A stretch of 64,000 nucleotides of DNA, from assembly GCF_964199755.1 (NCBI RefSeq), contig NC_133907.1:1183001-1247000 (forward strand). The letters are read 5' to 3'. The position numbers and the translations under genes were made by a program. The notes under the pieces were generated by a model. It was not told where the DNA came from. It did no database searches and was given only the letters and a program-made list of their open reading frames with translations. Below are positions 27,081 to 36,606 of the stretch, one piece after another. Origin of the DNA: Larus michahellis (Eukaryota > Chordata > Aves > Charadriiformes > Laridae). How positions within the stretch are numbered: the first letter of the stretch is position 1; each line of letters opens with the position of its first letter.

Positions 27081-30000
27081 CACGTGTTAGGGACAACCTC
27101 TAAGTGAAAACAGTAAGACTCTTTCTATTGACTTCAAAGGGGTTTGGATCAAGCTCTAAAGCCCATTCCACATTCCAGCTTGCCCACATCTCTGTTTTTA
27201 GTACCATTCCTGGTGTTGCTTCCGGTATAGATTGGCATGCTTTCCCATTTACTTAACACTGTTGTACACTCGCACAGTATTCACACACATGGTATACAAC
27301 CCAAATGACTAAAACCTTCCAATGTTTACAAGCACGACTGTCAGAGCTGTGTCTGATAGTATGCGGATTTTCCTTGTTGCTCTGGCTTCACAATAGATTA
27401 TGCCAATGGCGTTGAAACACTGGAAGCAGCTGGGGCTGTTGGCCTTGCAGTGTACAACTTCGGAGCCACCTCCAATGTCCTTCAAATACATTGGTAATAC
27501 TTCCTTAAATCCACTCCTCACTACAGCATTTTGGAGTGTTTCCCAAATTCATTGGTGAGTGATGAGACTGCTTTGTTAGAATGTCACTTTTGGTGTAATT
27601 ACACGAAAAGAGGACTTTGCCAACAAAATCCTGTAAATCATTCTTGCACAACACACCCTGCTGAGCTCGTTGTACACTCTCATAAATTCTGGTTCAAAAT
27701 CTGACTCTTTAATAAGTTTATCAGAAATAGTGTTTGTAAAATCCTGCTTGCACTTTCATTCCAATGTGGCACTTGGCCTAGAAAGGGGCTTTGCAACAAC
27801 CACCTGAATTTTGACCTCACTGGAAGAGTATGACAGGCAAGATCTGCATTTTACTTGTTGGATAAAGATGTTAAAGGATTTGTTTCCAAAATACATGAGA
27901 TCAAAGATGCATAGTCTGAAAGTGTTCACCTGATTACAGTCTACTGCGGTTTGGAAGCCACGCTGACAAACTGCATTTTACAATAGAACTACAGTACAGA
28001 AATTACCATGATTAAATTGTTCTGACTTTGCTTATGATAATGTCATAGTCTCCAGCTTTGAAGCCATGGAACAGAAGATCCATCTAATTCTGTCTTGGAT
28101 TAACTTTTCTCGTTAAAAGTTTACTATTAGAACTGATCCTAGAAAAACAACCACTACGTCTGTCCATCAAATACCTCGTCTTTAGATGGCCAGGAAGCCT
28201 GCCCTTCCAGACTTTGCAGCAAGATGGCATCTGCGCCACTAAGAAACAGCGTGCTAAACTGCAGTACAGTAGATGAGCAGATTGTTTCAAGATTGCTTGC
28301 TGTCATGGCAACATACACAGCTGTAAAAAAAAAAAAGATACTTAAAAAGTAAAAAAAAATTAGCTTAGTTTTTGCTGAAGAATGATTCCTCAAAAAGACT
28401 TACTACCTCTGCAAAAGAGCAGAAACACAACCTCCACAGCAACCATCTTACTGCACATCCACATTTTGCCTAAATGAGGATGCAAACACTACATAAATCC
28501 TTACTTCATCTCTTAGAAATGAGTAACTTCACCATGTAGGAATGGGATTCAGTCCTAGTTTTCCTTAACATTAAATTAAAAATTCCTGGAATTTATATGT
28601 AGCTGTTCTGCTTCCCTTCTCAAGTCTTGCTTCAGGAATTGGTGAGCAGGACGTTGAATGCATGGAGCCATCCCAAGGTTTACTCTATCACAGACACACA
28701 TAAGACCAGGTGACACACAGAAGCACTGGGAGAAGTGCATGTACCATAGAGAGACCACTGCGCTCCTCCTGGGGAAGGCCAGACAGCAAGCTGAATTCTC
28801 TTAAATCAGCTCTGCACACTGCAGCTCCACGGGCTCCTCTGTTACGCCATGTAGCACCCGAGCAGGAGAACTGGAACCTGTGGCTATGACTTCTGGGGAG
28901 TCGGGCAATACACAACTTCAGTCTCAAAACAGATACTGTGCTGCTAACTCGGACCTTGCTTATTATGACTTCTAATCAATTTGATCTTTCATTCTCTTAT
29001 CTTTGGCTGATGATCAACTCTAGACTTTCTATATTTCCTCCCATGAAGGCAAGCCCAAGTTAGCTCCCAACTATATGAGGTTGTATCACCTGTGAGATGC
29101 TCATAAACCCTGATTATTGTGGTCTTCACCAGATTTCAGGTCCCCAAGAACTGCAAACTGTAATCTACTGAAGGAAGCTCTGTCCAACTGACAAATTTCT
29201 TGTGTATCATGGTCAGTGTGTGAAATACCAGCCAAAGTCCTGTGTTACACAAGAAATGAAATTGATATATAGATGGCATCAAAATGCCATTGAAGTCAAT
29301 GTTGAAACTTATACCAACATGAACGGAATCAGAATTTTATCCTGCAAGTCTGTCGAAAATTCCTCAGCTCTCGTCCAATTAGCACAGAACACCAATTTTC
29401 TCTTTCCGCTTCTGCTGACAACTGAGTGATATTTTCTATTTGAATTCATTTGAAAAAGTTACACATCAAAGTTATTCCAGATTTGGTAACAGGAAGATGA
29501 GAACTGAATCAGAATGTACTGTCTGAATACAATACATAATAAAAAGAAAGGACATCTTTGATAAGAGTACAAGCTATCCAAACTTAGCCCTGAAAAAATG
29601 AGCTGTGTTGCTTCTAAAGTACAAACACTTCCAACAGCAAAGCATAAGCAAAATGAAGGTTTTTCTTTTTCATGTATATTTCATTTCCTAATGGAATTTA
29701 AGTGCTCAAAATAGTTATTAAAAAAGTCTACTTATTTTCTAAGCAATTTACCACTTGCAAGGAGAAAGCAAACATCACTACAACAGTCACAATACGTTTT
29801 TCTCTCCCTTGCTCCCACATCACTGACCCTCTGGGAGATGGAACCCGAGACCCAGTGCTGGGAGTGAGATCTGTGGAACGCAGAGGAGCTGCAGCAACCC
29901 GCAGACCGTACGTATGCTAGTAATACGCATATGTTGATCTTATTGAAATGTGCTGATATAAAAAAATAAAAAATAAATAAATCACATAATGTACTAAATG

Positions 30001-33000
30001 TAGGGGTGTTATGGTGGTTACTAATACTTGAAATATACGTGGACAATTGCGATTTGCTCAGCTGTTCATTGTTCCACACATCTAAAGAGTCTCTCTGTTC
30101 CATAACAGAGGAAAGACAGAGTGAGCGATGTGTTAACTTCTAGCACCTACGGCAACAGTTTCATGCTTTCTCCAATAGTACAGGGCATCGCGTTGCACCC
30201 ATCCACCTTCCTCCTTCCAAACCACAATTTCTTCCTGGGCACGTGCGCTCCTGCTCTTGGGACAAACTGACCAGAATGACTTCAATCAGATTTTCATAAG
30301 CAAGTGGCAAGCAGTCATTTTTTTTATTATCTAAAAATCAATTAGTAGCAGATGCTAAGTTTTAGCCGAACTTCCCCCACTCGTATACTAAGTCAAATAA
30401 CTTCCATCATTTTTTCTCTTCTTCAGTATTTTCAAGTGATTTTGAAACATAAATAATGAAAAGAAAATAATATATAAAAGAAAAGCTGTCAGACATAACT
30501 GATCAATGAAAGGGTTGTGTTAGTGAAGAGCTCGGGTACTTCAGGCGTGGTGTACAAGATGAGAACTGGCGAAGGGAAGAAAAGCTTCTGAATGTTCTGC
30601 AAGCAGGCAGAACGAGGAAAGGGGCAAAATGGAACAGCCAGGCAGCAGCAAATCTGCCACAGCGCCCATCAGCGCCCTCGGCAGTTTCCGGATCACAGCC
30701 CTAGAAGCATGAAATGGAGCACGGTGGTTTTCCTAATGAAGTCTCAATTGGATGCAAATCCTTCCTCCCACGTTTCTTCTTTGCTGGCCACAGAGCGAGG
30801 AAGGTGGCTCACGAGCTGCCCGCGACGCCTTCCTGCCGCTCATCCCACTAACACCGCCCGGCCTGGGCTTAAGAGCACTCAGGCAAGTTAAGACTGTCAC
30901 AAACCCTTTCACTAGCATGTGCTGGCTATTTTTAATGTGAAGAAAAGTCCTACATTTTTACAAAATTCAGTTAGACAGAAATCAAATATTCACCTGTGGA
31001 TTGTTAGCAACAAATGATAATACTGTTTCCAGCTGCTCAGAAATCATTGGGACAGCAGCCTTCCCTCCTCCCCTTATTAAATCAGGAGGGGGAAAAGGTC
31101 TTTAAACAGTCAGCATGATCAAACTGTTAACTCACAATATTTATACAGTGCTATATGGGCCTAAAATGTTCTCATAAAATGAGGTTCCTGATTCTGTGGA
31201 GCTAAAGGTAAACTCCAGGGTCAAGTACCTGCAAAGCTGAGAGAAACTCTGGCAGAACACTGCTTCTTAAGAACACTGTGCCCGTAAAGAGGAGAAAGAT
31301 CTCTATACAAGAATATTCATTCCCCAAAAGGCAACACAGAAAGGAGGAAGATTTGGTCCTGCTCTGGAAGTAGTATATATGCCCCTTTTCTTCAGACATA
31401 TTGAAGTTTAAAAGGAACAAAAAACGGATAGGACAATGAGAACCATCCCTTCAGAGTTCAAACTGGCACAAACAATACCCACACGGCACATCATCTCTAG
31501 CCTCGCCGGCTTTGACAGCGCCACAGGAGTCCTCCCCTGCCTTCCACACACAGCTGCCTTTTCCTTGCTTCTTACGCACAATTATCATTCACACTAATCA
31601 CATCGCTGCAACTCTCTGTTGCCCTTCACATGTCACAGATACGAGTTCCCTCGCCATACACGGATACGTTGCTGCTGCTATTATAAGCTGCATAATTTGG
31701 AATAACTGACATAAGAGTAGATGTTCCCCTTCTCATTGTCACGGCACAGCTGCCTAGAAGGACTTACACCAGTAGAGCTGCGTGTCGAGAAGGCAGGCAG
31801 CCGAGCTCACTGTCTCCCTTTACATTTTTCCCCGTCTCTCTCTCTCTCCTGTTCCTTCACTTATAAAGTGACAGGGCGAGTGCTGGAGCTGCGTGACAAA
31901 GCAAACACGAAAATCAGATGGGTGATTCCTAGCGCAGCGCGTGAGTATCAGAGATGTTAAACGTGAATGTGAACACGAAGCCACCAATAAACAAGTCCCT
32001 GATGCTTATTCATTTTTCATTTGCCCTCCATAGTAGCAACTACTCCACCACGCTTTGGAGAAGACATCTTTCAAGTCTTTGTACTTACAAAGTTGTGACT
32101 GCTGGATGATACTTGTATCTCTGCAGTGACACACATTCATCTGCTTGATAAATAAAGTCTCAAAATAGGCCCTATGTCCTCTTTACCAAGAAAGCATCTG
32201 AAGGGAAAAAATCCACGAAGTAGAGACAAGAGCCTTCCGAGCATGGGAACGCTCATCTTTATTGTTACTGTAAGCATCCTGAACTACAACAAGCTGGCAC
32301 AAAATCTAAAAAACTAGGTTGAGACTAACAAGCAACAAAACAAATGCTTTCTGTTGCCGCACATAAGAAAACTGCTGTGAGCAAGGCTGTTTGTCCCTTC
32401 GTCATCAGAACAATTTTAACGTGAAAGCTGATACTGTCAAACCAAATGTATCCTGAACTCATTTTTCTAAGTAACAGCGCAGAAAGACAGATCAGCGTCA
32501 CGCTCAGAGATCACATGTAGGCTTCAGATTAATGGAAATGAGCTTGTTCAATATTCTGCTGATTCGAGAAAACCAGCACTGACATGACTCACCTCTTTTC
32601 TTTCTCCTCAGAGAATCGCTCCTTTCTAACACAAGTCAGGGTTTCTCTTTATATAACTAGATCATGAAACGGGAGTTCAGCTGTGTATCAAACAGAATGC
32701 AAATTAATCAAATCATGCATACCATTTATATAATTGCATTTTTTATATTTTTAAGAAGGGAAGGCATATCAAATGGACATGCATTGGTTTGGTTGTGGAA
32801 CACGCATAAAGCTAAATAAATTTTATTTTCTCTTTTGTGTTCCTTGTGTGGATATTTCGTTTTAAGAAATATTTTTCTGCAACCGAATGGATGCCAATTG
32901 CAGAAATATCTGCCACTAAGCTAGAAAAATCTCGTCATAACTTTTCATCATAGATATCAAAGGCTAGAAATCCTCTGAGGGAGAAATAAACGTATCAGAT

Positions 33001-35239
33001 AGTTGTACTTTCTGGGAAAATGTTGCAAACTTGTTTACCACAAGACTGCTATAGTGAGAAAAGAAACCAAGTAAAAGGAGAATCATGTTTCTACTAATAG
33101 TCATTCCGATCCTGCAAATGTTTTTGTTTATGACATTTACAGAATTGTATCAAGTAGTAAAAGGAACCTTAAGGACAATTTCTCGGGTGCTTAGGACCCA
33201 CAGTTGGAATCAGGCTTAGCTCCATTCCAGTTTCAGAGGCATTTACAAATTAGTATACTTACAATATATTGGTTAGCGCATGCCTCCATCAACTTCTACC
33301 TACTCCTGTGAAAATGCTCCATTCCTTTTGGCCTTGCTCCTTCAACACGAAGACAAGACCTTGCCTCACATTTATGTTTCCTGTCAAAAGCTTTGCTCCC
33401 AGAAGGGAAGCAGCGCCTGCTGTAGGGTGGGGAAATGAAAAGTGCGAATAATCATCATTATCATTATATATGAAACTTGGAAGTAAAAGCCATGCAGAAA
33501 ATACTACTTTTTACCTGTCAGACATTGTTTAGCAACACAGGCTTAAACAATTTAACACAAGTATTTTTTTTCTTGCACCCCCTGCCCCAAGGATGATGAG
33601 GATGGTTCATTTGGAACCAGCAAGGTGTCCTGAGGCAGCTCGTCGGCTGGTGCACACAGCGCCCAGGGGTTATTCCCGGCTGTCTCGCGGAGCTTGGCTT
33701 GGCAGGAACGAGAAGACACTAAGTGTCTTAACTAAGTTAAAACAGCAAGGCAGATTCCAGCCTTGTTTGCCTGATTTCTATCAGGCAACATTTTAGGATC
33801 CAAAGGATCCAAAGTGAACTGTCCTCTATAGAGGCAATCAGCGTTTGAGTTGGTTAAAAATACATCAGTCTCATCTTGTCTGCATCTGTGGGGTACTAAA
33901 TCTGTCTTGGAGACATTTTCTTGGGTTGAAAACATTTTCATACATTCAATCTTGTATGAATGCTTAAATCTGATACAGAAGTTTTCCTAGTATACGTTTT
34001 CTACAAGAAATCTGTATCATCTCATTGCAGAAGACGGGTATATCATCAATGAGTACAGACAGACCTTCACAGAATTCCCTAGAAACCATCAGCATTTTCT
34101 AGCATGACCTAAAAGCTATATAGAGGAAAAAACATTTAAAACTTGCTACTTCCTCTCTTTTTAGGACTAAAACCTGATTTGGCTTGTTATTTCACTACAA
34201 AGGGGAGATTTCTTACTTGAAACCGGGGCCCAGTACCTATGTCAGATGTATGCATAGAAAAAAAAAAAATCTATGGTAAGGAGTTTTAGAGTTCATGGCT
34301 CCCTTTCAAAGTTGAGTCATGGCAACCCAAAAGCTTGGCTTGAGGGGGAAAGGAGTACAAAATACATCCCGATCTCTTTAAAGCATCCCTCAAACAAGTG
34401 GTTTGGATTTATTTGTTTGTTTGTTTCCCTGGAAATGTTTCATAGCATGGTAAAAATGGTTCATTTAGCTGTCTTTTTGGAATTATGACGAGCTGTTTGA
34501 CTGGCAAGGCTTAGAAGAAATTACAAAAACTGACACTCAAAATGTGTCAAGATGGCAATGTTAAGCTCTCAAAAAACCCAGTTTACAGCATGCCCTTGCT
34601 ACCATAATTTATTCCATTGCATTATGGTACAGCTTCGATTACACTCCCACATCGAGAAGGGACGGTGCTCGCTGAATGAGAAACTCCGATGTTTTTCTTT
34701 AAACCCTTTGTTCAGTCTCTGTTCTCCTGACAATATTTGGACTCGCTGTTGGAGGCAGCGGGTTGCCCCGGCCGCGGGCAGATGTGACTGAACAGCCACA
34801 CTTGGCCCCTGTTCAAATGCCGTCTTTGAACAATTTTCTTCTCAAGCCCCGCATCAAACGCAGGCCCACAGACTTCTTTCTTTTCAAAAGGTCACTAAGG
34901 TGACCAAACCTCAGGGAATGTGCAGCCTAAAGGTGACTCCCAAATGCGACATGTGCAGGTGCTTAACTGTGAAACTCCTGCTTCAAGCAAAAAGGCAGAT
35001 ACCCCTCTCGCTGCGACAGGCGTGATGACTTTTGGGTAACCCCCCTCCAAAGTACGACAAAGACACAAGCCCACAGAACTGCTTCCTTGCCCCTGCTTTT
35101 GGAAATGGCTACAACACATTTGCATCACACGACACACACACAATACACGTTTTCCATATATTTCTGTCAAAACAAATACATCCAAGAATGGACGACCGCA
35201 TTAGTGCAAAATTTTCTGATACAAACTTTCATGTCTAAA
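27081..35239. other. Upstream non-coding sequence adjoining the PHACTR3 CpG island, no gene supported
   Basis: AT-rich, without recognised exons. It holds small simple repeats: an A-run at about 28325-28336, a TC-dinucleotide tract at about 31834-31848, a TTTG tract at about 34412-34427 and a short CA tract near 35134. No open frame longer than about 125 codons is present before the CpG island, and none has a recognisable domain. Confidence 0.6.
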
Positions 35240-35565
35240 ACGCGCCAAACTTACAGCTGCGTTATGGCGGGCCCGCGACTCTCCCCGAAGCACCGGGCAC
35301 GGCCACGGCCGCCAGACGGGCGGCGCTCGCCTTTCCGTCCGGGAAAACCCCGCGAGCCCCGGGATGTCCTTTACACACGTTGCCAACTCGTGACTCGGTC
35401 CGAGCCCAAGTGCCCGGTGCCCCCGGGGCACCTCCTTTGCCACCAGCCGACCCCTGCCCCGGCTCGCCGAGCTGCGGGGCGGACACCTCAACCCCCGGGA
35501 CCCTCCTTCAGCCCCGGCGGAGGCGGAGCTGCCCCAGGGCCTGGGGTCCCGCCGCTCCCTCGCGC

Positions 35566-35690
35566 GGGGCGGGGCGGGGCGGGGCGGGGCGGGGCGGGGC
35601 GGGGCGGGGCGGGGCGGGGCGGGGCGGGGCGGGGCGGGGCGGGGCGGGGCGGGGCGGGGCGGGGCGGGGCGGGGCGGGGCGGGGCGGGGC
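35566..35690 (+). repeat. (GGGGC)25 pentanucleotide array / tandem GC boxes
   Basis: Twenty-five uninterrupted copies of GGGGC (125 bp) with no variant unit. Every adjacent pair makes GGGGCGGGGC, the core of SP1/KLF GC boxes, and runs of four G at 5-nt spacing meet the pattern for G-quadruplexes on the + strand. It ends 528 nt before the PHACTR3 start codon. In translation it produces GAGRG-type or, on the minus strand, PAPPR-type low-complexity frames, which I regard as non-coding. Confidence 0.97.
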
Positions 35691-35698
35691 GCCGCAGT

Positions 35699-35704
35699 CA
35701 CGTG
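35699..35704. promoter_or_regulatory. E-box CACGTG
   Basis: Perfect palindromic CACGTG (context AGTCACGTGCTC), 8 nt downstream of the GGGGC array. This is the consensus for bHLH-ZIP factors (USF, MYC/MAX, TFE family). The match is seen in the sequence; occupancy is inference. Confidence 0.55.
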
Positions 35705-35792
35705 CTCCCGGGCGCGGCGGAGCACCACGTCCGCGCGCACCTGCGGCGGCCCCCGCCTTTGTGCGGTGCAGGTGCAGGGCCCGCCCTCGCCG

Positions 35793-35800
35793 TGACGTCA
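35793..35800. promoter_or_regulatory. Palindromic CRE TGACGTCA
   Basis: Full 8-bp consensus for CREB/ATF dimers inside the CpG island, 419 nt upstream of the start codon and probably close to the transcription start. It is consistent with cAMP- or activity-responsive expression of a neuronal gene. That regulatory role is inferred from the motif alone. Confidence 0.65.
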
Positions 35801-35977
35801 GGGGCCGCTCGCGGGGCAGGATGGGAGAATCCCGCCGCTCCCCGGCGGATGCGCTCGGCAGCGCGGCGGCTTGAGGCGGCTCCGGCAGCGACGCGCGGGG
35901 GGGGGCGGCCCGGGAGGGGGCGGCGGGGGGTCGGGCCGGCGGCCCGCGCCCCGGCTCTTCCCCACCCCGCAGGCAGC

Positions 35978-36016
35978 ATGGCCCACCCCGCTGAGGCGCC
36001 CGCAGCCGCCCCCTGA
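35978..36016 (+). CDS. Upstream ORF 1 (12 codons + stop)
   Basis: An ATG with strong context (A at -3, G at +4) opens a 12-residue frame beginning MAHPAEAP and ending in TGA, 202 nt before the main start codon. If it lies in the 5' leader it would be translated before the PHACTR3 frame and could reduce main-frame initiation. Its presence in the mRNA depends on the unknown transcription start. The peptide itself has no recognised function. Confidence 0.4.
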   Translation: MAHPAEAPAAAP

Positions 36017-36070
36017 GCGCCCGGCGCCGGCGGAGCGCCCCGCCGCAGCCTGCCCGCGGCTCCGGGGAAG

Positions 36071-36100
36071 ATGCTGCCGCGGCTGGTCCTGCCCGGCTGA
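36071..36100 (+). CDS. Upstream ORF 2 (9 codons + stop)
   Basis: The ATG (A at -3, C at +4, intermediate context) opens a nine-residue frame MLPRLVLPG followed by TGA. It is non-overlapping with uORF 1 and the main frame and lies in the inferred 5' leader. A regulatory role is possible; no known peptide is matched. Confidence 0.35.
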   Translation: MLPRLVLPG

Positions 36101-36110
36101 CGCCCCCCTC

Positions 36111-36131
36111 GCCGCCGCCGCCGCCGCCGCC
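36111..36131 (+). repeat. (GCC)7 trinucleotide repeat in the leader
   Basis: Seven perfect GCC units in the inferred PHACTR3 5' leader, between uORF 2 and uORF 3. Such repeats are common in CpG-island leaders and can be length-polymorphic. Confidence 0.85.
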
Positions 36132-36169
36132 ACCCTCGTCCCCATTGTCCCCCGTCCGCCCCCGGCTCC

Positions 36170-36199
36170 ATGAGCGCCTCCTCCGCCCCCCGCCTCTGA
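36170..36199 (+). CDS. Upstream ORF 3 (9 codons + stop)
   Basis: The ATG (context CTCCATGA: T at -3 in TCC, A at +4, weak) opens a nine-residue frame MSASSAPRL ending in TGA, 19 nt before the main start. The very short distance to the main ATG makes efficient re-initiation unlikely, so leaky scanning past it would be needed. Confidence 0.35.
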   Translation: MSASSAPRL

Positions 36200-36218
36200 G
36201 CTTCCCGCCCTCCACCTC

Positions 36219-36327
36219 ATGGCTGCATCGGAAGAAGGGACCGGCTGCTTTCTCCCGCGAGGCCGGTCGCAGAGTGACCCCAGCATCCTCACCGACCCCG
36301 CGGGCCCCGCCGCCGGCCAGCACCCAG
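36219..36327 (+). CDS. PHACTR3: PHACTR3 (scapinin), first coding exon, 5' partial gene
   Basis: This is the start of phosphatase and actin regulator 3, a brain-enriched nuclear-matrix protein that binds protein phosphatase 1 and actin. The exon encodes 36 residues plus one base, beginning MAASEEGTGCFLPRGR and continuing through SQSDPSILTD. From memory, this matches the N terminus of the long mammalian PHACTR3 isoform, which also opens with MAASE and contains RGRSQSDPS and LTD. The coding part ends CACCCAG followed by GTACGG, a good splice donor in phase 1. That agrees with the mammalian exon, where the next codon (Asp) is split after its first G. The tail (PAGPAAGQHP) is Ala/Pro-rich and diverges from mammals. 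The basic segment, RPEL repeats and C-terminal PP1-binding tail lie in later exons outside the window. The start codon has weak context (C at -3, G at +4). PHACTR1, 2 and 4 have different N termini. Confidence 0.87.
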
Positions 36328-36333
36328 GTACGG
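36325..36333 (+). other. PHACTR3: Splice donor of PHACTR3 exon 1
   Basis: The sequence CAG/GTACGG places the exon end at 36327 and the intron start at 36328. The frame left open is phase 1, matching the codon split expected for this family member. Reading on past this GT would give an unrelated low-complexity Gly/Arg/Pro frame, which supports splicing here. Confidence 0.82.
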
Positions 36334-36590
36334 CCCCGCGCGGGCGCGCCGGGACCCCGACCCCCGTCCGCCGGGCGGGCGGCAGCGGGACCGCATTGTC
36401 CGCGCTCGGCGCTGGAGCGGTGCCGCGGCCGCGCTCCCACAGGCGGGGGGCGGGCGGGGGCTGCCCCGGCCCCGGGTCCCCGCTCCGGCCCGGCGGCGGT
36501 AGCGCGGCGGCGGGCGCTCGCAGCGAGCGCGTTTATGACTTTGGTGGGGCGGGGGGAAATCGGGGCTAATAAAGCAGGCTGTTTGCACGG

Positions 36591-36606
36591 TATCGCCATG
36601 GAGACA
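36591..36606 (+). promoter_or_regulatory. Possible RFX X-box-like site
   Basis: TATCGCCATGGAGACA resembles the RFX X-box (GTTGCCATGGnAAC-type): the centre CCATGG and right half GGAGAC fit, the left half is imperfect. It lies at the downstream edge of the CpG island, 264 nt into the intron. Motif resemblance only. Confidence 0.3.

Larger units (their letters stand above)
35240..36560 (+). promoter_or_regulatory. PHACTR3: CpG-island promoter of PHACTR3
   Basis: An abrupt, roughly 1.3-kb rise in GC and CpG content, framed by AT-rich DNA, surrounds the first coding exon. There is no TATA or CCAAT box at an obvious position. Instead it contains a large GC-box array (35566-35690), an E-box (35699-35704), a CRE (35793-35800), G-runs at about 35890-35935 and GCC repeats. 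This is the architecture of a dispersed-initiation CpG-island promoter. The transcription start cannot be fixed from sequence; I infer somewhere between about 35800 and 36000. Very long open frames here (up to 378 codons, both strands) are artefacts of high GC and the pentanucleotide repeat. Confidence 0.85.
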
